From Marsupella aquatica (taxonomy: Eukaryota; Marchantiophyta), in the NCBI GenBank assembly GCA_973895155.1, contig OZ316895.1, forward strand, positions 16,244,001 through 16,308,000: a DNA stretch of 64,000 nt, in the 5' to 3' direction. A program made the translations under genes and the position numbers. Positions 43,130-54,297 of the stretch are shown in pieces. Position 1 is the stretch's first letter; each line of letters opens with the position of its first letter. The notes under the pieces are model-generated. The model was not told the DNA's origin, did not search any database, and was given only the letters and a program-made list of their open reading frames with translations.

Positions 43130-43640
43130 GTTATCTACTGGAATAGGAAATAAGTACTGTAACATTTCGCCATAGTCATCCTGTGCAAACCAGATGGCAC
43201 TACGGTACTGTACCAAACTTCTTGTTGGTTCCGAATTTCAGGTGTCGCTTCCCAAGAGTACAACAATACTGTAACAAGTAATGCCAACTTGTCACACCCC
43301 ACTCTTGATGTCCTATTTCCTAAAACAAAGTTGGAAGACATTAGGGAGTTCCCTCAGTTTATGGTAGACGCATGGGCAAAGAACAGTGCTGGCTGAGTTG
43401 TGGTTTACTAGTGACACTAGCTTACTGTAACAAGTAGTGCAAACTTCTAGCACGTTCATCTGAGCAATAACTGTCTTCAATTCACGGCCCGGCTTTTCAC
43501 GCAAAAGCCCTATACTAACAAGGTTGGAAGACATGAGGCAACCCTATCAGAGTGCATGTTAGTCGTGTGGGCAAGAAGTCAAGAATAGTGGCAAAGTGGC
43601 AAAGTTGCTATGTTAGTGACACTATATATAGTGACTCTTG
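43130..43640. repeat. Degenerate tandem repeat, units of about 165-195 bp
   Basis: Blocks beginning TACTGTAACAAGTARTGC at about 43268 and 43433 each continue to GTTGGAAGACAT, then a GCATGGGCAA/GTGTGGGCAA block and TAGTGACACTA. A partial earlier unit starts TACTGTAACATTTCG at about 43155. It is old and diverged. Confidence 0.6.
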
Positions 43641-45929
43641 TTGCTGACTTCACGATGCCATTAATCCTTCTTTTGTCATCAGGGTTAATGTTCTTGTTTG
43701 GCATTCTTTGCATACTCCTCGTGTATGTCGCATCCCTCTTCCTTGCTTGGCAATGAGCACGACCAGATTGTTTCTTGAAAGGAGGGAAAGGTTGCCGAGA
43801 GGACAGGCTCAAGACGTGAGGAAATGTGCCCCCCCCCCTCCATTGCAGCAACTCCATCATAGAAAAGCATAGGAGCAACCAAAATTTTAAGGGTACCTGG
43901 GGTAATCTATAATGGAGCGGTAGCCTCCTAAGCATACTGTAGGGGATAGGAACCTCTTGGGTCGGGATGCAGTGATAGAACGTGTCCTCATGTATATAAG
44001 TGATATGGCCTTCTTTTAATGTGTGATCCCTACTTGAGTAATGACTGTCATGTTCATTTGTCTTTTCCTCCGTCCTACATATCATCAGACAGACACACCT
44101 CCAACAGCGGGATGATGTATTTATTCATCTATCTATCTATATAATAAAGGAGCAATCAAAAGCTAGGATAAGGGTCTATTGTCTACAGTAAGCCTTTAGA
44201 CCTTGACTGTGGGACACAAATATGGTTAAAGATGGAACTGTACCCACCTATTTAGGAGAGAAGCTTGAGCATTCAGGCTAGTTACCTAAATTAAACCCTT
44301 GTTAAAGATTGATAGGCTTTAAAGTATTTAAATTGAGCCGGAAAGATGGCTTGCAAAGCCTTCTCTTTTTGTTCTAAACCCAGAAAACAACAAAATGACT
44401 GATGAAGGGAACTAATTTCAAGGGTCTAAATGTCCAACATATGAGCTCAACAAATGGATGGCACAGACATTTGAATACTATACAGTAAATGCAATGTAAT
44501 ATTTAATGAATAAACCAAGGGCCAGAGAATTCTGGAAACCCCGTGGTGAGCACTGAGGTGGATCTTATTCTGGCATCAAAAGTTTGTTAAGCTTTTGAAG
44601 CATGTTGCTCATTCGAGGTATACCCGGACATGATTCATAAAATATACTTCGTACAAGTACAAGTGAAACACAACGTCCAGATTTTATGTTGATCTAGATT
44701 AGGTTTCTATTGATTGTTTTTTGTACAATTTGGGGACAGTATCGAACAATATGTTTCTTACACTGTTGACAAAGTCTTCTGGCGTAGCGTGTGCTTTGGC
44801 CTGCATGACATCCAGAATAAAAACAAGACAAATAACATGCGCAACCACACATCAGCACCACAAATGGCTCGATATTAGAAGGTGCGTTTGCTTAAAGATG
44901 ATCACTTTCCATGTAGATCCAGTTGTACTCTTTAAAGTGTTTTTTAAGTGTGGTGGGGTTTGGAGCTACAAAGAAGCGAGTTATTTTTGGCTTGACGCGA
45001 CAGCACAAATAACCATGGAGAAAGCACAAACAACCACTGGCGAATATGGAGCACGAGTCGTTGAAGACAAAATCGTTTTTTATTCCTTAAATTATTGTGT
45101 CTTAGACGAGAATGGATAAAGCTTCCGTTCATGCACAACTTTTATTTGTTTATTCCCTTCTCGTGCACATCTACCATGTTCACCATCTCCTAAGTCTCCT
45201 TGAGCTTCTTTTATCAACAAATATTTCGAGCCATTTGTGGTGCTGATGTGTGGTGGCGCATCATGGGGAGTAGTGTTGCTATCCCTCCAGACTTGTGGGT
45301 CAGTTCAATCTGACAGTTTGTCAATCACAGGGCTACAAAATGTGCTCTATATTTGTGGTATCCCTCCAAATTGCTTGCACATCACAGAATTTTTGTTTTG
45401 AAATTGAATAGGGGTTTTAGTGCTTTCCCTTGAATAGAGAGGTACACATGCAATGTAGGAGAGCCCACGCCCCATCAATTGCAGCTAAGAGTTACTGAGT
45501 TTTGCAGATATCAACCACTATCTTATCCAATCCCTCCAAAAGGAGTTCATCCAAAAGTCACATACAAACTAACTTTTGGAGGGAAACCATGAAAGCCTTC
45601 GGATTCATTCTGTCAATGTCTTGGGTGTTGGATTATTGAAAATGGACCACACAATAACTTAAGCAAATGTTAATCTGAAAATTGGACAGGCTGTAAACTT
45701 TCATGCATTTATAGTAATATAGCCCAATGCATGTGTGTTGCACAGAAGATGTTAAGGTGAGAAAAAAATGTGAAGACGAGAAAAAAATGTCTATGGTTGG
45801 GGTTTAGGGTTTTCCATAGAAAATATCAAGATGAGAAAATATGTTGAGGCAAGACAAAGATTTCAAGGGGAGGCAAAGATCTGGACGTGAGGCAAAGTTG
45901 TCAAGGCAACACCAAGATGCAGGTGAGCT
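43641..45929. other. No gene recognised
   Basis: Contains a C10-type homopolymer near 43830, a short (TCTA)n microsatellite near 44130 and a GGTTTAGGG motif near 45802. The longest frames (43579-44085 minus, 44721-45119 plus) have no recognisable domain or splice context. Confidence 0.5.
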
Positions 45930-46165
45930 CATTCCCCATGTGTTGCACAAAAGTTTTTATTAGACAAAAATATTGTTGTGAAAAGGATATCATTGCTTGA
46001 CATATGTTGTTGTGCAAAAAAGCACATTGCATTAAAGATTTCCATATGCAAAAGCTATTGTGCAGGAATATGTCATTATGTAAATGAGTTCTTCTGGAAA
46101 AGATGTTGTAGCATGTGGGGTTTCATTGCATAAAAGAGGTTGTTATGCAGAAGATATAGTCAAAC
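45930..46165. repeat. Degenerate short tandem repeat
   Basis: Recurring phrases of about 40-50 bp with TTGTTGTGCANAA, GATATCATTG and CATTGCATAAA. It is weakly preserved and no unit boundary is certain. Confidence 0.35.
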
Positions 46166-47176
46166 AAAATATTAAATTTATGCTGAATATCTTACAGTGT
46201 AATAATCAAAAGAAAGGCATAGTCAATTTTAAAAGTGAATAGAATACATATGATGAGGTCTTTATTAATTTCAATAAAGAAATGTACTATTTGGTTGGGA
46301 GGTGGGAGGGGCAATGATCCACAAAAACTTGATTCTTGCCCCTCCCCCTTTTATCATCCATACTCCCAAACGGAAGGGGCAAGATCAAGCCTCTGCCTCC
46401 CTCTCTTCAAGGAAACAATTTTTTTCCTTTTTAGAAACCAGTTCTTTGAAATTTGTTGTTACTTTTGTTTCTTAGGAGGTCATATTCATTTTTTGGTTGC
46501 TGATTGTGTGGCGGTTTTTTTTCCTGAGGAGGAGAGGAGCAACTTTTTCAAGGGTGTGAGTATTTTTAGTTTGGTTGTTGCATGTATGGATTTGGAGGGT
46601 GGTTATTATTGCCCCCACTGACTCTCTTCAGTCTGTAGCACCCCACTGCCCAAACCTCCACCCATGACTGACTCCACGGCCATATGACCCCACCGTACAT
46701 ACCTTCCACCCTTCTGCCACCTTGACTCCCCAACTCCTTGTGCCCAACTCCTCCACGGGCCTATCTAACATCACAGGCCCTCTTGGACTTGCACAGGTGG
46801 GCAGGAGGGAAAAGATACAAACAAGAAGAACAAAAAAGCAAGGGAAAGGGGGAGATAACAAAAAAGTGGAGGGTAGGAAATTAAGGAGTTGGTAATATAG
46901 AGGTCATCTAATTTATGTGACAACTTCTGGTTGGCATTGGATCCAAAGTCAAGGGGAGGAGATGATTAGACCTCTGGAGAGGAAACCATAAGGGGGCTTG
47001 GCTTATTTTTCTGCTGTGAAGCACACTTGCTTGATCTGCCCTGCATCTAGATCAGCCTTGATCCTCCCCCCTCCCAGACCTGTACTCCTTGATCCTCCCC
47101 CTGCCTCCCTGGTCAGTACTCTGCGCAAACAAATGCCCTCCGCCTGTGCCCCAAATCCTGCCCAGGACCTGCCATC
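46166..47176. other. No gene recognised
   Basis: The plus-strand frame 46235-46621 has hydrophobic Phe-rich segments but no family resemblance. A CCTCCCCC-rich stretch near 47050-47110 repeats the phrase TTGATCCTCCCCC twice. Confidence 0.5.
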
Positions 47177-47380
47177 TTTAGCTCTTTCTTGGGCACGCAC
47201 CTCCTGCTCTGAGAATAAGAAACTAAGACATGTCATTTGCTCTTTCCTGGGGAAGCACTTTCTAACCCCAAAACCAGAACCTCTACTTTCTGCCTGTCTT
47301 TTGCTCTTTCCTTGGGCACACACCTCATGCCCCCAAAACTGAAATTAGAGATATCTGCTTGTCTTTTGCTCAATAGATTG
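47177..47380. repeat. Tandem repeat, three units of about 60-67 bp
   Basis: Units beginning GCTCTTTCYTKGG at about 47180, 47238 and 47307, each with GCAC(A/G)CACCTC-like and CCCCAAAAC-like segments and ending CTTTTGCTC. They are imperfect. Confidence 0.6.
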
Positions 47381-47714
47381 TGCTTAACTTCACTGTCACT
47401 TCCAGCCTACATTGTCAACCAGGCATGGGTGCTTGTATGAGCAATTCAGGCACAAGGTCCCAACTTCAAAATTAAACAGAGCATTTTGCACAATTTTTTT
47501 TTTCATTCACCCAACCCCAAAGTGGAGAACATTCACGCTAGTGCACTAGTCCTATTCAATACTCACCCCACCCAAAAGTGGGGTTCACTTGCCCATACTT
47601 AGAATCCCAATGAGGTTAGGTAGCTGGACACGCCACACTAGGGAGACTCACAATTGGGAAAAAACTTGCACAAATGGTGTGTTGAAAATGAGGGTTGAGA
47701 TTTCTGGATTCAAT

Positions 47715-48064
47715 CGGTGTCTCAAACCAGCTGTTCTGTGGAGGGGTCTTATGTGACCTTTTGATGCTAGCTGATTCAGGGGGCCAAAATCTGAGGTTTG
47801 CTAATTTTTTTTACCACCTTTAACTTGGGTGGTCAGTGCACTCGCATCTGCCCAAACATTGAATGAATATGCACCCTTCATAAAAATGACCAAATTCAAA
47901 AATATGATGATGTTGGTGAGTTAATCCACAAGCAGGTTGTAGACCATCTCAAACTGGAATCCACCGGGTGAATGCTTGCCCAAAGTTTTGGCTACGTCGA
48001 GGGTCACAGACAAAAAGTGTTGGCAGACCAAAAACAAATGGGAAACAACAGGTTTGAGATGCCC
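47715..48064. mobile_element. Probable diverged relative of the 42594 MITE
   Basis: Left end GGTGTCTCAAACC (47716-47728) and right end GGTTTGAGATGCCC (48051-48064) are inverted at 11 of 13 positions. They resemble the TIR core of the other element (GGCGTCTCAA), with changes that look like CpG decay. The length (about 350 bp) is similar. No target duplication is visible, and interior similarity was not established. Confidence 0.45.
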
Positions 48065-48089
48065 TAATATTATGAATTGAAAATCAATA

Positions 48090-48295
48090 TTTTTTTTTTT
48101 TTATGACATTATCTGTCCCGTAGATAGTTTGATGAGGTTGTTAGAAAGTGGATAGTCGTGAGGTGCACACAATGCACTTTTGTCCCAGTAGTTCAGGCCA
48201 GGCATGCATCTAGCCAGCGAACTTGAGCAGGATCGAACCCTCGATCGACTATCAACTTAAGAATAGGCGATCATGTACTCTACTGTAGATACGTG
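48090..48295 (-). mobile_element. Probable second tRNA-derived SINE, about 200 bp
   Basis: On the minus strand a tRNA-like head has GTAGAGTACATGATCG followed by an anticodon-loop-like TTCTTAA and a perfect B box GGTTCGATCC (plus strand 48230-48239). About 130 bp of body follows and it ends in an A-tail, seen as T13 at 48090-48102. The head resembles tRNA-Lys(CUU), though its 5' part is incomplete. No clear target duplication was found, so it is older or truncated compared with the SINE at 7431. Confidence 0.5.
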
Positions 48296-48320
48296 AAATG
48301 TCCAATGCTAAATAACAGGA

Positions 48321-48662
48321 GTGCCTCAGATACGTTTGACTGAAGTAATTTCAATTGATTTCATTGCAAGCAGATACCTCGATAAGGTTATGGTGATGAT
48401 GGAGCCAACCACTCAGAAGGGTTCGGTGATGGAGGTCGAAAGCCCCAAGCTTGAGTGGAGGGAAGGAGGAGGCCCACCGAGATTGCTGGGAGAAAGCATT
48501 GCCGTGAAGCTTTTCAGAGGAAGTTCTGTACTTCCAGCCTATTTGCCACACTCCGGTACTTTGATTCGTCTCGACTCTCTGGCATCCCACAAAAGCTATC
48601 TTATAGGAAATAGGTCGGAGCACGTATCTGCGGAAGATATCATTTGCGAGTGGGACGATTGA
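48321..48662 (+). CDS. Unassigned open frame, 113 codons
   Basis: A plus-strand frame with ordinary amino-acid composition and an acidic C-terminus (HVSAEDIICEWDD), no homopolymers and no recognised family. There is no ribosomal, splice or promoter evidence. It may be a small gene, an exon or chance. Confidence 0.15.
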   Translation: MPQIRLTEVISIDFIASRYLDKVMVMMEPTTQKGSVMEVESPKLEWREGGGPPRLLGESIAVKLFRGSSVLPAYLPHSGTLIRLDSLASHKSYLIGNRSEHVSAEDIICEWDD

Positions 48663-51360
48663 ATCTACAAGCTGGGCATTTTTGAGGGCGACATCCTTTT
48701 TCTCGTCCCTTAGGGGGGGGGGGCCCACGCCTTATAGAATCGCCAAAGCAGGATTGAGAATGGTTCTCGAGGTACAGTAGTCATTTTTTAATGGCCACTG
48801 TACTATAATTCTTGTTCAGTTACTTCATTGTGGAAGGTAAACGGCCTGTCGGACCGTCAGGCCCGGCGTCATATCCTAATGTTTTGCGGGACCCAAGCGC
48901 AATGGTCTGGTCATGAGGCATGATCTTTCTGGTTTAAGTAAGGAGGGGTACAGTTATCTCCCATGGATAATCCTCATCCATTGCGGACAAGGGAGAGACC
49001 ATAAAGCTTGACTGTACGATCAACGATTCTCCAGTGTACCTGTATCACCGAGAGATTATAAACCTGGCCCTATAGTGCTCTAGGCTTACTGTTTGACGAT
49101 CTTTGTTTGGCCCACTGATTAATCAGGTAAAAAGGTGCCACACTCTGCTCAAGGCTCGATGTTTGACAGTACTGATAAATCAAGTAAACAGGTGCCACAC
49201 TGGCTTGCTTTCAGAACTACAGAAAGAAAAGGTGCCACAACGACATCTGGGCAATCAACTGAGGTGCATCTGCTGAAGCACCTTCCGATCCGTCGCGAAG
49301 GATATCTAAATTAGGAACTTTATCCGGCTTAAAATTCTCGGGGAATATCTCAATGCCACCAAACGAGAGGCCCTGGTGTCCTGTGTGAACTTTAGTGGAT
49401 TTCCCTAGTTGAGCGCTCGGTGGACGTGTTGCCAGTCGTCTGGTTGTCTTTGTTGTGTGATGCTTATTGGTTTGCAATTCATTGGCTACTTTTCCCCTGA
49501 CCATGGTGGAGGGCGCAGCATGCGCACATTGTACTTGCAGGTTCTCAATGAGAATTTGACTTTGCCGGTCCAGAAAAAGAGCCAAGAGAGACCCTGCATG
49601 CGAATCCCTCGAGATGCCCTTCCAACTCATAATTTAGGATCGAGTTGAAAATCCTCCCAAAACTGGCAGCGAGGAAGGAAATCGTGAAGCTATAAAACAA
49701 TTTAATAATGCAGCTTAAAATTGTTGGACAAAGAATTTCAAATTTTAAAAAGTTGTCAGTTCAATACCAGTGTGTTACTCAAAAGATGTGTGAAAGATGC
49801 CTTATATTCATGCATTGCACAATTATCATTGAGACTCTGTTGTGGTTGGATTGTCACTGTGGTTCTGAAAGTCAATTGTCATTTCAACTAGTTGTTGTCA
49901 CATCCATGTGATTAATGCCAAAGTATGGTTGTTCCAGCCTTGTTATGGTTGCCGAAGTATAGTTTGGGTGCATGGTTGTTGGTACCACAAAGTTGTCATA
50001 TTAATCAATGTTGTTGTTGTGCAAGCCATGTTGTTAGGGAGGACAGGGAACACAAGATGGGGAAGAATATCCTGGACATCATGGGATCCAGGTTGGGTTG
50101 CGCAATGCTATATAGAGGGACAACTATTTTCTTTTCTTTTGTCTCCCTATTTCCCCCCCTCCAAACCCTACCTTTCTTTCCTTCCCCCTCCTCACCCTCC
50201 CACCGCTTCCGTCCCTCGCCCTCTTTCTTCCCTCCAACACAATTTAAAAAAAGGGAAAATTGACAAGAAAAGACATAATTAACCTGAAGAAAGGGAAATT
50301 GATTTCCCAAGAGGAAAAAGTCCAAAAAACCTTTCTCGACAGTCTACATTAATTACTCCTCATTGGCTCCAGCCAAAAACGTCTATCTCATGTCAATTCC
50401 TTCAATGATCCATGCCAAAATATTACAGTGTGCACTGGTTATAGCATGGCCAACACAATCCAGTAATCTAGCTAGTACATGTCAATCATGTACTCTAGCA
50501 GATGTACTATACCGTTTACCCTATTGTAGCAATTATGGGCGCCTATTTCACTGAATCCAACAGTCTCGAAAAAACCTTGAACAACGTCTGATAATAAAGT
50601 AATGTTCTTTCCTTTTTCATGTTTGTAAAGTAAAAGATGGGAATGATTTGGCAAGATCCCTTGTAGAGGTTGATTTTCAGAAACAGTTCGGTTCAATCAA
50701 AATTCTCAAGGAATCAACCCGTGAGAAACCTCTTGGTCACGTTTTTGGGTTGAGCTCCACCCAAATAAAGAATACAATGAGCTAATGTGCATTGCAATGA
50801 TTGTGTTCGCACACCAGAAAGTGAAACTCAAAACAAAAAAAAACGAACCTACACTATTACTCCCCAAAGTCTTGTAGTTAGACCAGGGAGCTGCCATAAA
50901 TATCGCTACTGAAACTGCACAGTAAGCAGAAAGATGGTAAGTCACCAAACTGAACGATTGAGGAGCACCCAATTTGAAAAGATGACCGGTCAGAATAACA
51001 GTCATTGAAGTGTAGGAGACATTTTACGTGCATAATACCTCGTGAGTCATTCACATTTCCGAAAAGCCTGGATGGACATGCAAGATTGAAGACAGCAGAC
51101 GTTCTAGTCATCCACCTTCAGATCTGAAATAAAATGTATGGAATAATGGAATGTCGAGGAGTGACTTATGCACTTTTCAACAAATCCATGTCATAGAGCT
51201 TGAGAGTGTGGTCATCTCGACCATGTTATCATCACGGGCAGGCAACCATGTTGTCATTGTGCTATCAAGTATGCAACAATAGCCAACCATGCATTGCACC
51301 AAATACTGAGGTGAAGTGAATTTTCCAACCGACACAAAGTAGTGTTATTGTTTTGAGTTT
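48663..51360. other. No gene supported
   Basis: Includes a poly-G run near 48713-48722, two copies of a GGTGCCACACT phrase near 49135 and 49190, a minus-strand frame at 49217-49630 with no recognised domain, and a CT-rich tract at about 50140-50235. Confidence 0.5.
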
Positions 51361-51442
51361 GACAATCCTTGCCAACAATTTGCTTCATCTTGACGTTGAT
51401 GCAAAAATGTCAAGATGAAGCAAATTGTTGGCAAGGATTGTC
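51361..51442. repeat. Perfect 34-bp inverted repeat with 14-nt loop
   Basis: The left arm 51361-51394 (GACAATCCTTGCCAAC...) and right arm 51409-51442 (...GTTGGCAAGGATTGTC) are exactly complementary at all 34 positions, with loop GTTGATGCAAAAAT. One further pair (T/A) extends it. The transcript of either strand would fold into a near-ideal hairpin. It lies in a region of diverged direct repeats (phrases such as CCATGCATTGCACC and CCGTGCATTGGAG, about 51290 and 51500). It could be a young foldback element or a small-RNA precursor. Confidence 0.9.
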
Positions 51443-54071
51443 ATTGTGACGGTACGATAGTCGTGACCATGCAGTTGTTGGTGCAACAATATCCGGCCGT
51501 GCATTGGAGAAAAATTGGAAGGTGAGGTAAAGAATTACAAGTGAAATAAAAAGGTGCTGTCATTCCAATTGTGTCATGTTTGCGAGTGTGGACATGTAGT
51601 CATTTTGGTTGATGTTGCAAAACTGTTATCATTTGGTCATCATTGCTGTTGTGAAAGTGTTATTGTAGGGGAGGGCAAAGGTGAGTATATGGGGACCACC
51701 AAGTAGGGTCCAAGCATGGTCACTTGACGAAAGAGCAATTTGGTTCTAATTTTGGTCTATCTTGTTCTCTCTTGTTTTTTCTTTTAGTTTTTTCAATGCA
51801 TAAATAAGATTTGATTTATCTTAGATTAAATTATTGGTTTTTAACACTCCTTTTCATTGTGGGCAGGTGCAGGCAGGCATAGGGCAGCATAGACAGATAT
51901 TTGAGATAATAGGGTGTATGGATGCATCTGATAGTGTCAAAAAATCAGTTTCTGATGAAGGGCCTGGATTAGCTCTCACGTTTGTCTCCATCTGTAAGCA
52001 AATGATGGAACCTTTTTGTTGGGATAGGGTAATATGGCATTTGATGCCATTGTTTCTACAATATTTTGACTCATATACCACAAATCTAACCAGCAACCAA
52101 GTCTTGGGTCAACTTTCACAACATTGACGCAGGCATTGATGGCCCCCATCATGTCAAATATCCCATCAGCAACAGCCAAGATCTGTTGTAGGCTCACCCT
52201 TGCCCAGGTTGATTTTGACCCCTTGCTCTCACCCTCACCTGTAGCCTCACAACCCTCACCTGTGAGTAGAGGCCTGACACTCACCATCACATCTCAGGCC
52301 CCAACCTTACCTCAAGTGCCCCCACCCTTCCTCTCACTTGCAAAAGGCCTGATGTGAGCTATGAGGATTGCAAGGACACGATTGCAGGCAGGAGTAGGAA
52401 GCTCAACTCAATCTGGGAAAGGGTGATTCTGCAACAAAAATATCTTGACCATTGTGAGGGGGTATGTGGCGTAATGTGGGCTATCAATGTCATGGAAATT
52501 AGCCAACTAGGTAAATCTGTGGCATATTAGTCAATATTTTAGAGCCAATGATATATTAGTAATTTCCATTACAATTTGGAAAATCTCAGTTCTAAAGTAA
52601 TCCTCACACTTGCTTAAAACTTCCAACGGTTAGAGCATCTGTGATGCAGACTGAATAACTTATATGTCCATTAGTGGTTTAATGAATTGGATGACAAAGT
52701 TGGCAAAGTTGGCTCGCAAAGTTGGCAGTAACTTGCCTCCAACCTAACAAAGGTATTAACTCAAGAGTAAAGGGAATTGGCACATATGACAAGGGTAATT
52801 GCCTCACTTGCATTCACAAATCCCCACAACATGACCACTTGGGATAATTAAGGACTGGTCCATTGACTTGGGAACATTGACTTGGGAACATTTAGAGCAA
52901 TTCTAGTTTTAGTGTCCAAATAAACTCACATTATGGATTGTGAAGCAAGTGAATGCCACCCAACTCAGTGACGATCAATTTACAAATTTAAAAAGGATCA
53001 CCCAACCCAAACAAAACCAAAAACCCCATCTGTTAGTAAGTGTGGGGGAGGTTGCGTGCGTGTGAGTGTAATTTGGGCCAAGTGCCATCCAAACCTCCTG
53101 CGGATGAAAATAAATCTCAACTGACCCATTCAATAATTAATGGGTTGATTGAAGCCATTTGGAGGCACTTGGAAAGTCATTTTCTATTGCAATAACTCGC
53201 ACACATGAATGAACACAGATGTAGCATGCTCACCTGAACGATGTATAATTGTTTGTCTTGTAGTAATGTGTAAGGTGATCTAATTTCCTTTTGGCGATAG
53301 CGAAAAATATTTTTTTAAATGAGTGTGATATAAATACAAGAGTAGAAGTACAGCACTTGGAAAGAGAATATATTTCACTTAATGATCAGGACAAAGAAAA
53401 AGTACAAATCTATGGTTCAAAGGTACTGAAAAGTTGTGCCCTTAAATGATGACACTCAAATCAGTCAAAACCATAAATTTATTAAACACAGTCTGTGAGT
53501 AAAACTTCAAACAAGAGGTGTCCATACTATTTAAAAAAATTCTTTTTCTCACTCAACTCATGGAAAGAGATTAGATTTGCGAAAGGGATTGGGTCTTGAA
53601 ATCTAAGACTAGTGGGAAAGGAATACTCTAGGATAGCAAAGATTAGAAACATTAAGAGGAGTGCCAAAATTAACTCAACATTTGAATAGACAAATGATGC
53701 ACCTTGCTAGGGCACATTGAAATAAAAATACACAACAGAAAATCTCAATAAGACAAAATTCTGGAAAGGGGATTCTCCAGTAGAGCATGTTCATTAACTT
53801 GCACACACTAATGAACAAAGACATCTTACTCTCCCACTCCCCAATCTCTTACATTAAAACATATTTTTTTACCATTTCACCATTTTTTATCTGGAATCTG
53901 ACAGCTACAATTATGTGGACTGATGCTTGAAGCCACCTTCTCACTGACAATGAAGCCAGGATAGCTATTGATTCACCACTTCACTTAACTAAGAGTGAGA
54001 TCAATCAGGGGGGGGGTCAACTACTCCTAGCTAATGAATGTTAATCCGTCTGAGTTTGCCTTTTGTTCGTA
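51443..54071. other. No gene supported
   Basis: AT-rich intergenic sequence with short frames. The pair at 51834-52127 (plus) and 51976-52290 (minus) overlaps itself and has no recognisable domain. Nothing else structured was seen. Confidence 0.5.
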
Positions 54072-54297
54072 ATCAACTATTGTGCCCATACCCAAGGCAG
54101 AAGGCAAGGGTTATGAGCGAGTACTTCTACAAAAGAGGAAAGTTTGGTAAACTAATGGGGAAGGCATTATCAGTCCAGTGGTGGATCTTCATCAACTATT
54201 GTGCCCATACCCAAAGCACTGGTTATGAGCGAGTACTTCTACAAAAGAGGAAAGTTTGGTAAACTAATGGCGAAGGCATTATCAGTCCAGCGGTGGA
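54072..54297. repeat. Tandem duplication, 119-bp unit
   Basis: ATCAACTATTGTGCCCATAC begins at 54072 and again at 54191. Both units run through GAGCGAGTACTTCTACAAAA and GGCATTATCAGTCCAG. The second unit lacks about 12 bp near CCCAAGGCAGAAGG. The near identity indicates a recent local duplication. Confidence 0.9.

Noticed and set aside
43579-44085. 168-codon minus-strand frame
   Set aside because: It crosses a degenerate tandem repeat and a C homopolymer, and has no domain or splice context.
44128-44152. (TCTA)n microsatellite
   Set aside because: Too short and ordinary to report as a separate feature.
48220-48295. Functional tRNA-Lys gene on the minus strand
   Set aside because: The 5' part is missing or diverged and the sequence runs into a body with A-tail. 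A SINE or pseudogene fits better.
49217-49630. 137-codon minus-strand frame
   Set aside because: No recognisable family or splice partner. Left as anonymous sequence.
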